Shown here piece after piece: positions 43,509 to 52,664 of a DNA stretch of 64,000 nt. The notes under the pieces were generated by a model. The model was given only the letters and a program-made list of their open reading frames with translations. It ran no database searches and was not told the origin of the DNA. Origin of the DNA: Anopheles merus (taxonomy: Eukaryota > Arthropoda > Insecta > Diptera > Culicidae); contig NC_054082.1 in assembly GCF_017562075.2 (NCBI RefSeq), positions 62,898,322-62,962,321 on the forward strand. The letters are read 5' to 3'. The first letter of the stretch is position 1. Every line of letters begins with the position of its first letter. Both the position numbers and the translations under genes were made by a program.

Positions 43509-45192
43509 TAAGGATGATTGCAGGTATACCATCTGGGCCAGGAGAATAAGAAGGTTTTAAGGACAATATGTAGAAAAAAGAAAGCTATGTAGGACTTATA
43601 ACGGGCCCGATTATAAATGCGATACGCCGTTGCTGCATATTTGAACAGTCGTTTAGTGTATGGATTGCGGTATTCCCGATAGTCGCGTAAATAGCGCTGC
43701 TTATCACGTTTCATGGATCTAAGGATTGAATTGGTCCAAGGAGGAAAAGAAGGGGCTTTATGTAAAGGACAGCACAATGGGAAAGCTGAAGACACTAACT
43801 GTGTGAAAATAGAGACCGCTTCGTCCAGCGAAGGTGCCGAGTGCACACGGGACCAATCGGTATCTAACAGCAAATTATTAGGTTTTGAAAATCACACTTT
43901 CTAAAATTATATGAGCGATTGAGGTTCCCTGAATTACTCCTAACACGAGACAACAATTGATTAACGGATATGTGATTAATAGAAGTACACAATTCTAATG
44001 CTGGGTGATGCTGATCTTCAGGTAATAGAGGAGAAGCGGCTAATGAAGGAACACTGACGTGAGACGCGTAGTTATCATGAGGAGAGTAGTAGAAAATTAG
44101 GTCTAATTGCACATTCCGATAATTTAAAATGCCACTGAGCTGACGCAAGTTATAAAAACGAATAATGTCGAAAAACGCATCAACGGATGTAGGGGAAACT
44201 TGTGCACGAAAGTACTGATGTGTTGTGTCGTGTATCCATGAAATATCCGCTCGATTAAAGTCTCCAAAAAGTAGCATACGATCATGTTTTTTCATCCTCG
44301 ACACTATACTATCGATCGTTCCATCAAGTGCACTGAGCGTATTTTGATTTTTGGCAAGAGAAGGGGGTATGTAGATTGCACCGATGAAGATAGAGCAGGA
44401 AGGAAGCTTGATTTGTAACCAGCACTGTTCGAGGCAAGCGCTCGGCGGTGTAACCTCACAGGTGTTTAGATGACGAGATGCTGCGATGAGAGTGCCTCCG
44501 CCCCGAGAGAGAGAACTGTTGTATGCCGTACGATCGCCGCGGGTTACTGTATACTCAGAGCCGAATAGAAGCGAGGATGGAATGTTCTCATCCAACCAGG
44601 TTTCGGCGAGTATGATGATGTTGTAGTCGGACTCCGATATAGATAACCGCAATTCATTAACTTTGGTACGCACACCACGAATGTTTTGATAGTAAATATT
44701 GAGTGTTGTTGAATGTTGCGTATGACCGAGAAAGGGAGCAATAGTAGACGGGACCATAACAGTCGATGTAGACGGAAATGCAGGCATTGCACATACTGCT
44801 GCTACTGTTGATATTGATGTTGTTGAATTAGTTGTAGTTGCTGTTGTTACTATTGTTGTTGTTGTTGGTATTGTTGCTGGCGTTGATGTACGTATTGTTG
44901 TAGACGTTGCAGCAAAATGTTCGTCTATGGTGGGTTGATGGTTTAGCTGCGTAGATTGTAATGCAGTGTCGGGGATACTGGTGATGATGGGGACGAAAGA
45001 TGCGGGGGCGATGAGGTGAGTATTGGTGATTGTGCGTCGATTAGTGGCGGTGACTGTGGAGCCGGTGGTTGCTGTTGATGTTGGTGCAATGCGTGTGGTT
45101 GGTATGGAAACTGAAACCCCGTTGCGAACGGTAATCGGTAAATTCACGAAACGCAACTTCAGCTGGCCAAGTATTTTGAGACAGAGCCACAT
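43508..45192 (-). pseudogene. CR1-E ORF2 endonuclease domain
   Basis: Frame 45192-43864 includes ~150 Ser/Thr/Ala-rich codons from low-complexity GTT repeats, then IYYQNIRGVRTKVNEL, IIILAETWLDEN, GGGTLIAAS, IGAIYIPPSLA, RMLLFGDFNRADISW and DQHHPALEL. Frame 43873-43508 continues with the linker (RDKQRYLRDYREYR). A frameshift near 43870 separates them. The ORF2 protein probably starts near IYYQNI; the Thr-rich part upstream more likely belongs to the ORF1 tail in a shifted frame. Confidence 0.75.
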
Positions 45193-45931
45193 TCTTCAAA
45201 GTTGATGGGATGCCGACTTTGAAGGAAACGAATGTTAGTCGGCTCAGATCCGCATCATACTTGGTTAACCGGCGAACATGTATATCATTTGTATTGAGCT
45301 TAGATTTAACCAAATTTGCCATATCGTCGGGAGTCACATCAGGACTGATGTTGGTAAAAAATAGCCAAATAGGTTCAGGTTTAGCCACGGTTTTTATCTT
45401 AATACCATTGTCATCAGTGTTAGTGCCTCGCAGTAGTGGTCTGTTGCGATTATCGAGTATTTCCCGTTGCATGTGTGAGTGTTGTCCGAGATGAGTGCCT
45501 TCGTATAACTGTGTGCGTGTTGACTCTAAGGCACGGATATTAGTCGTGGCAACAACCCTTTTCTCCGTAAAAGGTAACTCTTTCATTAGTTCGGCTTTCA
45601 TTAGTGCCAGGGAATCCGTAATTGTTGATTTTAGTTCCTTGATTATAAGTGAAGTTGATGCTTTTTCGCAATTCTTGCAAAACCATTTTAACTGGGAAAA
45701 TCTTCGTAAGTCACGTACGGATTCACTTAAGAGGCCAGTGCAGGACGGATGAAAGTGTTGTGCGCAGGCACCATCACATACAAACGGGACACCAGAAGTG
45801 AGCTCCAGGCAGATTCCACAATTCATCTTGCTCACTTTAAATATGTGCAGTTGGATGTGAGTGTAGTGATAAGTTCGTATGCGTATCGAGTTGATAGTAG
45901 TGAAGGCGATAGATGCAATGTGCGTGTGCAT
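45041..45931 (-). CDS. CR1-E ORF1, PHD-finger protein
   Basis: The frame is open 45931-45041. The best start is the internal Met of KMNCGICLELTSG (~45826) rather than the first one. The PHD finger is CGICLELTSGVPFVCDGACA, HFHPSC, WFCKNC. The conserved middle domain is IWLFFTNISPDVTPDDMANL, SRLTFVSFKVGIPSTLKNVA and AFREFTDYR. It then runs into a His/Thr-rich end, where the frame may have shifted. No finger residue is lost. Confidence 0.75.
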   Translation of the reverse strand: MHTHIASIAFTTINSIRIRTYHYTHIQLHIFKVSKMNCGICLELTSGVPFVCDGACAQHFHPSCTGLLSESVRDLRRFSQLKWFCKNCEKASTSLIIKELKSTITDSLALMKAELMKELPFTEKRVVATTNIRALESTRTQLYEGTHLGQHSHMQREILDNRNRPLLRGTNTDDNGIKIKTVAKPEPIWLFFTNISPDVTPDDMANLVKSKLNTNDIHVRRLTKYDADLSRLTFVSFKVGIPSTLKNVALSQNTWPAEVAFREFTDYRSQRGFSFHTNHTHCTNINSNHRLHSHRH

Positions 45932-46380
45932 ACAGCTGTGTGTGTGGAAGTACCTCAGGCTATGATGGCGAACACTCGATCTTCAACACTAGCACGGCAC
46001 GCCAAAATGAAATTCACTAAATAAACCAGCAATCGGGTGAAAATCACTCAATATAACATCCAACCAGTACGATGGACAAGTTCAGTGAACAGAGTTTGCG
46101 TGATAAACGTGTCACAGGCGAGTAATTCACGGGCAAATAAACTGTTTGAAACGGAGAGCTAGACGAATCGAACCGCACTCGTGAATAGATAGATAACAAA
46201 ACGATAGATAGATCACATATATCTTGTTCGCCGCCGTCGAGGAGCCGACGGAGTTGCAGTTGCAACAATGATGATAAGATTTTTCTTGATATATGAAAAC
46301 AAATTAGAAAAAAAATATATAAGAAAGAGACAACATAAGTTTGAGATTCGCGCGGGTATAAGTGGACAATCGGATTTAAT

Positions 46381-46720
46381 TTGGGAGAGTTTGCTGTCTG
46401 CATGTCTGGGAGGTCACAGCGAGATTCACTCATTGATGATTGTAAGTGGCCAATTCCAGATACATTAGGTTCTCCTGCATCGGAAGGTAGTGCCCTGGTG
46501 CCATCGTTGGTACCAGCGGAACTGGACATATGTGTGTGTCCTGATAATTTCCAATACATTAGGTTCTGCTGCTTCGGAAGGTAGTGCCCTGGAGCCGGTG
46601 TTGGCACCAGTGGAACTGGCCATATGCATGTTGCAGTTATGTCCTGATGTGTTCGATGGAGTTGACCCGTTTTTTCTTGATGAAACTACGTCGGTCGTCT
46701 TGGGTGTGTGTATGACTTAG
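46381..46720 (+). repeat. 94-bp imperfect duplication upstream of the PLK4-like polo-box fragment
   Basis: TACATTAGGTTCT.CTGC.TCGGAAGGTAGTGCCCTGG begins at 46461 and again at 46555. The translations are alike (DTLGSPASEGSALVPSLVP and NTLGSAASEGSALEPVLAP), although the 94-bp period puts the copies in different frames. Position suggests linker sequence of the PLK4-like gene, but I cannot match it to a known protein. Confidence 0.6.
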
Positions 46721-46842
46721 TGGATTCTTTTGAATGACGTCCGATGCCACCACTTGCTCGTAAATTTAATTTTATTCAAAAACTACCTTAGAGTAATATT
46801 ATCGTAAAGATACTTCCGTCCTTCTCAAACCTGTGTTGGGCT

Positions 46843-47270
46843 AAGAGGTGGGACTTATCATCAACAATAACCATCGTCATACTATGCGATTTGACACACT
46901 GCGATTGCTACCTACAAGACATCGCACAAAACATGTAATTCTTATCATGGTTTCCCAAGGTGGTGATGTCGTCCTAGAGTTTCTTAAACCAAGAGGACGG
47001 CAACATGAGGACCGTGTTGTGGACGTGTGTCGTATATCAGGAGATGTTTTAAAATTCATATTGTATCACCCGAATGGCAATCGTGGTGTTCCAATAAAGA
47101 ATGAACCGCCAGATTTACCATCCAGAAGTGCTGAGGTCATGTATAAATATGAAGATATTCCTGAGAAACATTTTAAAAAGTATATGTATGCAGTAAACGT
47201 TTCCGGTCATAATTGGAAGACGTCAAGGAAACTTCGGTGGCAGCATTGCTTTAAGGAAAGACGTGTTTAA
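46843..47270 (+). pseudogene. PLK4/SAK-like cryptic polo box fragment
   Basis: The frame is open from a TAA at 46842 to 47270. DTLRLLPTRHRTKHVIL, VVLEFLKPRG, EDRVVDVCRISGD, ILYHPNGNRGVPIKNEPPDL and IPEKHFKKYMYA match, from memory, the start of the cryptic polo box of insect SAK/PLK4 (LRLLPTRHKTK, VCRIS, GRG.P, LP.KH.KKY.Y). After YMYA the expected continuation is lost; GCA|GTAAAC at that point resembles a splice donor. This part of PLK4 binds Asterless/Cep152 and dimerises. It is the second piece of the same gene found at 15513-16475. Confidence 0.8.
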
Positions 47271-47537
47271 TTACCGTTTTTCTCCATTAAGTGCACGGAG
47301 ATGATATAAAAAAAGTTTATTGCTATTGCAGGCACAATTACAATGCAAACGCTATGTATCATACTATGGTGCTGATTAGAGATTTAACCAAAAGATTACA
47401 TGAGAGTTCATTCCTAATTAATTTCCTTTTGATTAACACTGACAGTCCTACGATGAAACAAAAAAATGCACGGACCTATAATAAAATACTGTTTTCCCCG
47501 AGTTACAGGTGTAGCATATCTGCTATAGACAACTTAT
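47271..47537 (+). other. Unrecognised stretch after the polo-box fragment
   Basis: Short open frames (for example 47291-47542, 83 codons) show no family signature. It may be intron or decayed downstream PLK4-like sequence. No repeat shared with the rest of the window was seen. Confidence 0.4.
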
Positions 47538-47549
47538 TATAATACATAC

Positions 47550-47635
47550 TTACTTACTTACTTATCCGGCGCTACAACCGCTTTGCGGTCTTGACCTGCC
47601 TCAGGAGTGTCCGAAACCGCTCACGGTCTCGCGCC
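47550..47635 (-). mobile_element. 86-bp RTE 3'-end insertion with 12-bp TSD
   Basis: TTACTTACTTACTTATCCGG then 66 bp matching the RTE 3' end (CTACAACCGCTTTGCGGTC to GGTCTCGCGCC). TATAATACATAC is duplicated at 47538-47549 and 47636-47647. This is an extremely 5'-truncated RTE copy, and it shows that the element's 3' end is a TAAG-type repeat. Confidence 0.92.
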
Positions 47636-47647
47636 TATAATACATAC

Positions 47648-48164
47648 TATCAGCTATAAAAACATTGTAACACACTTAGGAAAGCCAAACCACACCATTG
47701 TAACACATTCATTATAACACATTCAGTAAATCAGATCATACCATAGCAACGCAACCGGAAGAACTCATGCCACACCGTTCATATAAAAACAATTGTGACA
47801 CACTTATCAGAACCAACCGAAACGTATAACATAAGCAGGAACAGTATATGCATTCAACTCAAAACAGGAACTTTGTGACAAGAACCATCGTTCTTGTCAA
47901 CAAAAGACAAACGTAACTAGCTTAGTGAAAACAATAACTTTCCAACATAAAACCCGGAACCAAATGTGAGAAACCCATAACTTCTTTTGAGTATAAATAA
48001 AACCAATTCCAACTGTGGCAAGCCAGATTCGTACGGACTGCCAAGATAGGACATAACGCTGCCTAAAAACCTTCGCCTTCCAACTTATTTCAAAAGTTTA
48101 GTTATGTCCCCCTTCCCAAGGTAAGGCTTCTAAACTCCAACGTTTCCAGTAAGGGAAACCCCTT
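47648..48164 (+). other. Possible LTR or promoter region, uncertain
   Basis: About 500 bp without a supported gene. It has repeated TGTAACACA words at the left, a TATA-like GAGTATAAATAAAACC near 47993, and a pyrimidine-rich stretch with CCAAGGTAAGGC after it. The layout is like an insect LTR (U3, TATA, R) and it precedes a gypsy gag/protease remnant by ~1.6 kb. No second copy is present, so this is a guess. Confidence 0.3.
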
Positions 48165-48620
48165 TTGGGTTTCTATGATCGCCTGGACGATCAAGTGTTG
48201 AAAAGTCTGCTTCCAACAAAGTATGATTCTACATCGATACATGTCAGGGGAATACTGACCTACCGCGACGGTACTCGAGGTACGATCATCACATTACATG
48301 GCGACCTTGACCTTAATCTGCAATCGACAAGCAGAAGTGTAAGCAAATTATTTCAAGTAAAATGTGATACGTACAACGATAACGTAAAGCTTAAGTGTCG
48401 TGTGACGAATCAAAAGTATTGTGACCTGCATTCGACGGAAAGTGAAAAAAAATGTCAAATGTGCATTTTTTACGGAATATTCATCAACGCAGCTGGGGCA
48501 AGTAACCCATATGTAAACAAAAACAATAACGATGAAAGAACAGCTACAAGCAAGTTCCATACAGTGCAGAATGAAAAATATAAACATTTAGTGCAGTGTA
48601 AGTGCGAAATGAATGTTTAA
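48165..48620 (+). CDS. Unrecognised 151-codon open frame
   Basis: A moderately long frame beginning GFYDRLDDQVLKSLLPTKYD (a GTTTCTATG context at 48165) and ending VQCKCEMNV. It includes LTYRDGTRGTIITLHGDLDL and a Cys-containing part (KCRVTNQKYCDL, KKCQMCIFYG). I do not recognise a family and see no frame breaks. It may be part of a retroelement leader or a host exon. The sequence to 49258 has no other supported gene. Confidence 0.3.
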   Translation: MGFYDRLDDQVLKSLLPTKYDSTSIHVRGILTYRDGTRGTIITLHGDLDLNLQSTSRSVSKLFQVKCDTYNDNVKLKCRVTNQKYCDLHSTESEKKCQMCIFYGIFINAAGASNPYVNKNNNDERTATSKFHTVQNEKYKHLVQCKCEMNV

Positions 48621-49258
48621 TTGATGTTTGTTCATCATTAACCGTACACAGTGTTGTAAGAACCTACCTAAATGTGTAAAAACGTATTAACGCTTATGCG
48701 ATCGGTTTACCAAGTAGAGACACCTTGAAATGGGAAACTATAAAAAAAGCTAACTTTTAACAACAACCCAAGTTCAACACAGTGCAGTACAGCAATCTAT
48801 AGATTCTTGGAGCAAGTGATATGGAATAAAGTGCAGTGCAAAACAAGTTGTGGTCAATGTGATTGAAAGGAACAACCATTCCCACCGTAGAAGACGAAAA
48901 TACAAGACGAGCCCACTCTGGGTTGGCAGGCAAAAATAGACAAGTGTCCCAACCCCGACAAGACATCGAGCGACGACTAATCGACGACGTCATCGTAGAA
49001 CTTCACATCAAACATCGAGTATGTACCAAATACCGATTAAACACCCAGCACCGGTATAGATTCAGCATAGCATCATCATCAGTAGCAACAAAATGCACGC
49101 AGCATATCCTATTAAGGTATTGTTACTTTAGAACATAATCAAATAAGTTTTCAAGCTAGGAAATGAGTTTTATAAAAATATTATGAAAGAAATACGAAAA
49201 AGGAATGCCTACTATAAGCGATAGAATTGAAATTTTGAAACATATCTTTAACATATAT

Positions 49259-49471
49259 CAGCCGGTCTCATGGTAAAGTCGTCAACTCGTACGACTTAAC
49301 AACATGCCCGTCATGGGTTCAAGCCCCAAATAGACCGTGCCGCCATACGTAGGACTGACTATCCTGCTATGGGGGGAAATCAATAAAAGTCACTGAAAGC
49401 CAACCCCACAAGTGTGTTTGGCAGGCCTTGACCGGCATCGGTTGTTGAGCCAAAGAAGAAGAAGAAGAAGA
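49259..49471 (+). mobile_element. tRNA-derived SINE
   Basis: Full-length copy: GCCGGTCTCATGGTAAAGTC, box B GGTTCAAGCCC, body with TAGGACTGACTATCCTGC, tail (AAG)5. A clean target duplication is not evident; ATCTTTAA occurs ~10 bp before the left end and right after the tail, which is suggestive. Confidence 0.85.
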
Positions 49472-49484
49472 ATCTTTAAAAAAA

Positions 49485-49748
49485 CTTTAACTTTAACTTT
49501 AACACATCCATGTTGTACGCATGTAAACGGACGACCCAGCCCGTAAAGTCTTTTTAGGCCGTCCACAAGGACAGAGGAGGCGTGGTAGGCCCAAATTGAG
49601 GTGGCAAGATGGCGTGGAGGCGTCCGCCATTAAGGCCGGGATAACGGACTGGCAGACGAAGGCGTGAGACCGTAAGCAGTTTCGGACACTTCTGAGGCAG
49701 GCCAAGACCGCAAAGCGGTTGTAACGCCGGATAAGTAAGTAAGTAAGT
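49485..49748 (+). mobile_element. RTE 3'-end fragment with 13-bp TSD
   Basis: Matches the last ~240 bp of the RTE family in plus orientation, from GTAAACGGACGACCCAGCCC to AACGCCGGATAAGTAAGTAAG, covering the end of the ORF. ATCTTTAAAAAAA flanks it at 49472-49484 and 49749-49761. Between the left duplication and RTE sequence lie ~19 bp of CTTTAA repeats, possibly filler made at integration. Confidence 0.85.
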
Positions 49749-49767
49749 ATCTTTAAAAAAAGTACAG

Positions 49768-50218
49768 GACCCCAATCAAAGGACTTGTACGAAAACACAA
49801 CTCAGAATACAATCCGAGGAAGCATTTAAAGAAATTCAAAAAGAGATAGTAACCCATATGTACCCCAATCAAAGGACTTGTACGAAAACACAACTCAGAA
49901 TACAATCCGAGGAAGCATTTAAAGAAATTCAAAAAGAGATAGTAACCCATATGTACCCCAATCAAAGGACTTGTACGAAAACACAACTCAGAATACAATC
50001 CGAGGAAGCATTTAAAGCAATTCAAAAAGAGATAGTAACCCATATGTACCCCAATCAAAGGACTTGTACGAAAACACAACTCAGAATACAATCCGAGGAA
50101 GCATTTAAAGAAATTCAAAAAGAGATAGTAACCCATATGTACCCCAATCAAAGGACTTGTACGAAAACACAACTCAGAATACAATCCGAGGAAGCATTTA
50201 AAGAAATTCAAAAAGAGA
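49768..50218. repeat. 93-bp tandem repeat, ~4.8 copies
   Basis: The unit starts CCCCAATCAAAGGACTTGTA and is repeated with almost no differences (GAAATTC against GCAATTC once). As 93 is three times 31, the plus frame 49858-50391 reads a 31-residue repeat (NQRTCTKTQLRIQSEEAF and so on), and the opposite strand is also open. Near-identity points to a recent expansion. Confidence 0.92.
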
Positions 50219-50391
50219 TGGAAAAAAATAAATTCAAATACACGTTTAACAAACTATTAGAATTTAGCAAAACTTCTAACGTACTAATACATAATATCAT
50301 TGCTATGAGCACATCAAAAACCAACGACGACTCACGTAACAAGACATCTGATTGCTCAACGAATAGCTTAGAGGACAAAAATACCAACTAA
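49858..50391 (+). CDS. Repeat-containing open frame, possible gypsy leader or Gag N-terminus
   Basis: 177 codons: four 31-residue Glu/Lys/Gln-rich repeats with EEAFKEIQKEI, then MEKNKFKYTFNKLLEFSKTS and a Ser/Asn-rich end. No known domain recognised. It lies just before a gypsy-like gag start (ATG 50476), so it may be element sequence. It could be only an open minisatellite. Confidence 0.35.
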   Translation: MYPNQRTCTKTQLRIQSEEAFKEIQKEIVTHMYPNQRTCTKTQLRIQSEEAFKAIQKEIVTHMYPNQRTCTKTQLRIQSEEAFKEIQKEIVTHMYPNQRTCTKTQLRIQSEEAFKEIQKEMEKNKFKYTFNKLLEFSKTSNVLIHNIIAMSTSKTNDDSRNKTSDCSTNSLEDKNTN

Positions 50392-50475
50392 ACATTATTA
50401 ACAACCAATAAATTAACATTCAAACTCCTAGTAAAGACCATATTAGCCTTCCTAAAGCTCTATAAAAATTCTAAA

Positions 50476-51800
50476 ATGGCTTTTGACCTTAATAGCGTAG
50501 GGTTCTTCGTTCTCACGGGCATGCAAACGTTTGAGGGTAAAGCATCCGAATTGACTAAATTCATTGATACAGTCAATACAGTAAAAAAATGATCAGTTCA
50601 TCAAACTCCGTTATAGCAATCAACCTCCTACTTACAACTAGGTTACTATCAAAGGAAGGTTTACGAATACCATCTCAGTCGCCAAAATCTACAAACAATT
50701 ATGCGACAGAAGAAAAGGTAAATTTGAAAATTTTAACACTTTTGCAAATTGCCTCAACGAATTGGCTGATCAACTGCAAACAGCATATATTCAGGAAAAC
50801 ATGACCCGATATTGCAAAGACACTAACACAGCAAAACGTCACAATAAAACTAAAAGAAACAGGTATCGATCGAGACAGCCAACTCATTTTAGATATAAAA
50901 GAGTTTACAAGTATCACTGACATGCTGGATACAGTGAAAAGTTATGAAAGAAAAAACCCTCCACATCAACAGAACAGCCGAACCACAAATTTTACACCGA
51001 ACTCAAATCTTCGACACAAGCGAGACTCCGATACGGTCCCCAGACAAACGGGACAAACAGAAACGCAAATGCATTCAAAACTGCACACAGCAGGACTATG
51101 CATACACAAATTCAAACCAACACATCACGAACACAAGAAAGAATAAGTGGAAGGGGATCGTTTTTTAGACGACAACTAAAATCAATACCCACAGTAATTT
51201 TGATGACAGGGATAAAAACATACAACTTCATAAAGGTTAAATTGAACATCTTCTTCTTTGGCACAACAACCGCTGTCGGTCAAGCCCTACCTGTACCCAC
51301 TAGTGAAAGTGAGCTTGGCTTTCAGTGACTTATTGTTACCATAGCAGGATAGTCAGTCCTACGTATGGGGGCACGGTCTATTCGGGACTTGAACCCATGA
51401 AGGGCATGTTTGTTAAGTCGTACAAGTTGACGACTGTACCACCAGACCGGCCCTAAATTGAACATAGCTAACGAGAAAAACACAATATTGGTCATTGATT
51501 CCGGAGCTGAAGTATCACTTTTTAAATCCTCAAGTTTAAAAAAACAAATCCAGTTAAAGAAAACAAGGAACTCACACTCATAGGTATCACAACAGACACA
51601 ATGAAAACAAAGAGATACACTCAAGCACCCATTCATTTTGGCGACAAAAAAGTCGAGCATACATTTTTTATTATAAAAGACCTACCAACTCAAGCAGACG
51701 GAGTATTAGGAATGGACTTTATCATTAAATTCCAATGCGATATTCTTTTCTCGACTTGGATGTTACCCCGAGCCGCAGAGCTGAGCTACTTCTGAAGGAA
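50476..51800 (+). pseudogene. Ty3/gypsy Gag and protease remnant
   Basis: The Gag-like start MAFDLNSVGFFVLTGMQTFE, GKASELTKFIDTVNT (50476-50591) is followed by decayed frames. After a SINE at 51250-51453 the protease reads NTILVIDSGAEVSLFKSSSL with the DSG catalytic triplet, then in another frame (51601-51795) HTFFIIKDLPTQADGVLGMD, IIKFQCDIL. This order is typical of gypsy Gag-PR. No RT follows; similarity ends near 51800. 51800-52340 holds no gene I can support. Confidence 0.6.
51250..51453 (-). mobile_element. tRNA-derived SINE (minus strand) in gypsy protease
   Basis: Reverse orientation: CTTCTTCTTTGGC at the left (AAG tail), box B complement GGGACTTGAACCC, and the right end AGACCGGCC. 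TAAATTGAACAT is duplicated at 51238-51249 and 51454-51465. Removing it rejoins VKLNI with ANEKNTILVIDSG in one frame. Confidence 0.9.
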
Positions 51801-52354
51801 ATGAGGGAAAGAGATAGCACATGAGCCTGCTTCGAATGTCATTTTGGCAGACAACAGGCCGAGACGTATGAAGCGCCTGGATGCGGGGTGGAAGAATGGC
51901 TGCCAAATTCGTATGTGAAGTGAGAAAAAGTAAACAAAATAGAAAAGCGTTAAATAAACCGGTTTTTCTTATCACGTTTTGTGATTTTGCAGCAAATATT
52001 TTGTTGTATTTGTTTATTTTTAGGATATTTACGTCGTAAATAAGGTCTAACGATCACAGGCGAGACAGAAATACAAATGCGGAAAAGCGATATGCACACG
52101 TTTGGAAAATGAAGAATGAGAAGTAGAGAACGATTCAAACTAACAAGTTCATGGTGAGTATATTTGGTGCTATAGATTTTAATATAGCAATGAGGGTAAT
52201 GAATTGTGCTCCAATGTGCAGTTTGTGTGTGCACACGTTTAACGGTCCAATCCTCCAACCAATCTGCTCTCTTAGGACCAGACGCAACAATATTATATTT
52301 TAACATTTATATTAATCGCTGCTTTCCAATGGGATTGGGGCGCGGGGGGAGGGG

Positions 52355-52535
52355 AGTCAGGGCCCACAGGGACGGTCGTCAACTTGAAAGACTTAACAAC
52401 ATACCCGTCGTGGGTTTAATCTTCATTTGGACCGTCCCCGCGTAGGACTGACTATCCGATTGCGAGGGAGTGAATAAGTCTCGGAATGTATGGGCCGGCA
52501 TGACCATGTAGGACGTTACGCCAAATTGAACACGG
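52355..52535 (+). mobile_element. Divergent tRNA-SINE copy
   Basis: GACGGTCGTCAACTTGAAAG, ACTTAACAACATACCCGTCG, GTGGGTTTAATC (decayed box B), GCGTAGGACTGACTATCC and AATAAGTCTCGG follow the same order as the other SINEs, but with many changes and a different 3' end (GGGCCGGCATGACC, GGACGTTACGCC). It is an older or separate subfamily. Confidence 0.7.
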
Positions 52536-52549
52536 AGGCAGGAGTTTCA

Positions 52550-52664
52550 GGAAGTGTCCGAAACCGCTCACGGTCTCGAGCCTTCGTCTGCCAGTCCGTT
52601 ATCCCGGCCTTAATGGAGGACGCCTCCACGCCTCCTCTGTCCTTGTGGACGGCCTAAAAAGACT
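52550..52664 (-). mobile_element. RTE internal/3' fragment
   Basis: GGAAGTGTCCGAAACCGCTC through GTGGACGGCCTAAAAAGACT matches RTE-2 60580-60725 with a ~30-bp deletion (the CCATCTTGCCACCTC segment is missing). It lacks the 3' terminus, so it was probably cut by rearrangement rather than inserted as is. Confidence 0.8.

Larger units (their letters stand above)
41685..46213 (-). mobile_element. CR1-clade LINE 'CR1-E', near full length, decayed
   Basis: On the minus strand: a short 5' region, ORF1 (45931-45041), ORF2 (45192-41952 in five frames), 3' UTR, and a tail of TGAAA repeats at 41685-41705. A SINE sits in ORF2 at 42850-43061. The fragment at 2912-3239 shares its tail and 3' UTR style, so it belongs to a related subfamily. 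It inserted after BEL-2 and was later hit by the SINE. Confidence 0.88.
34964..46267 (+). mobile_element. BEL/Pao LTR retrotransposon 2, with both LTRs and TSD
   Basis: LTR1 runs 34964-35538 and LTR2 starts at 41331 and ends at 46267; both begin TGTTACAAGTAACC and end TTGCAACA. ATGAT is duplicated at 34959-34963 and 46268-46272, a 5-bp target duplication. A polypurine tract GGGGGGGAGAA (41320-41330) precedes LTR2. Three kinds of later element sit inside: a MITE in LTR1, a SINE in pol, and CR1-E in LTR2. Outside these the LTRs differ at about five substitutions and one indel in ~400 bp, yet gag-pol has many stops and altered catalytic residues. Confidence 0.92.
41331..46267 (+). mobile_element. 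3' LTR of BEL/Pao 2, split by CR1-E
   Basis: The segments 41331-~41684 and ~46214-46267 together form one LTR. The junction word GTCGTTAT|ATCTTG of LTR1 is opened here by CR1-E, leaving a short duplicated TAT at most. The uninterrupted start TGTTACAAGTAACCG proves the MITE insertion in LTR1. Confidence 0.9.

Noticed and set aside
44800..44900. GTT-rich microsatellite as an independent repeat locus
   Set aside because: It lies inside CR1-E ORF1/ORF2 and encodes a Thr/Asn-rich stretch; treated as part of that element.
49753..50211. 152-codon minus frame with 31-residue repeats
   Set aside because: The antisense of the 93-bp tandem repeat; open only because the unit is a multiple of three.
49768..50218. 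Regular repeats considered as a CRISPR array
   Set aside because: Units are contiguous with no unique spacers and the context is an insect genome; a tandem repeat.
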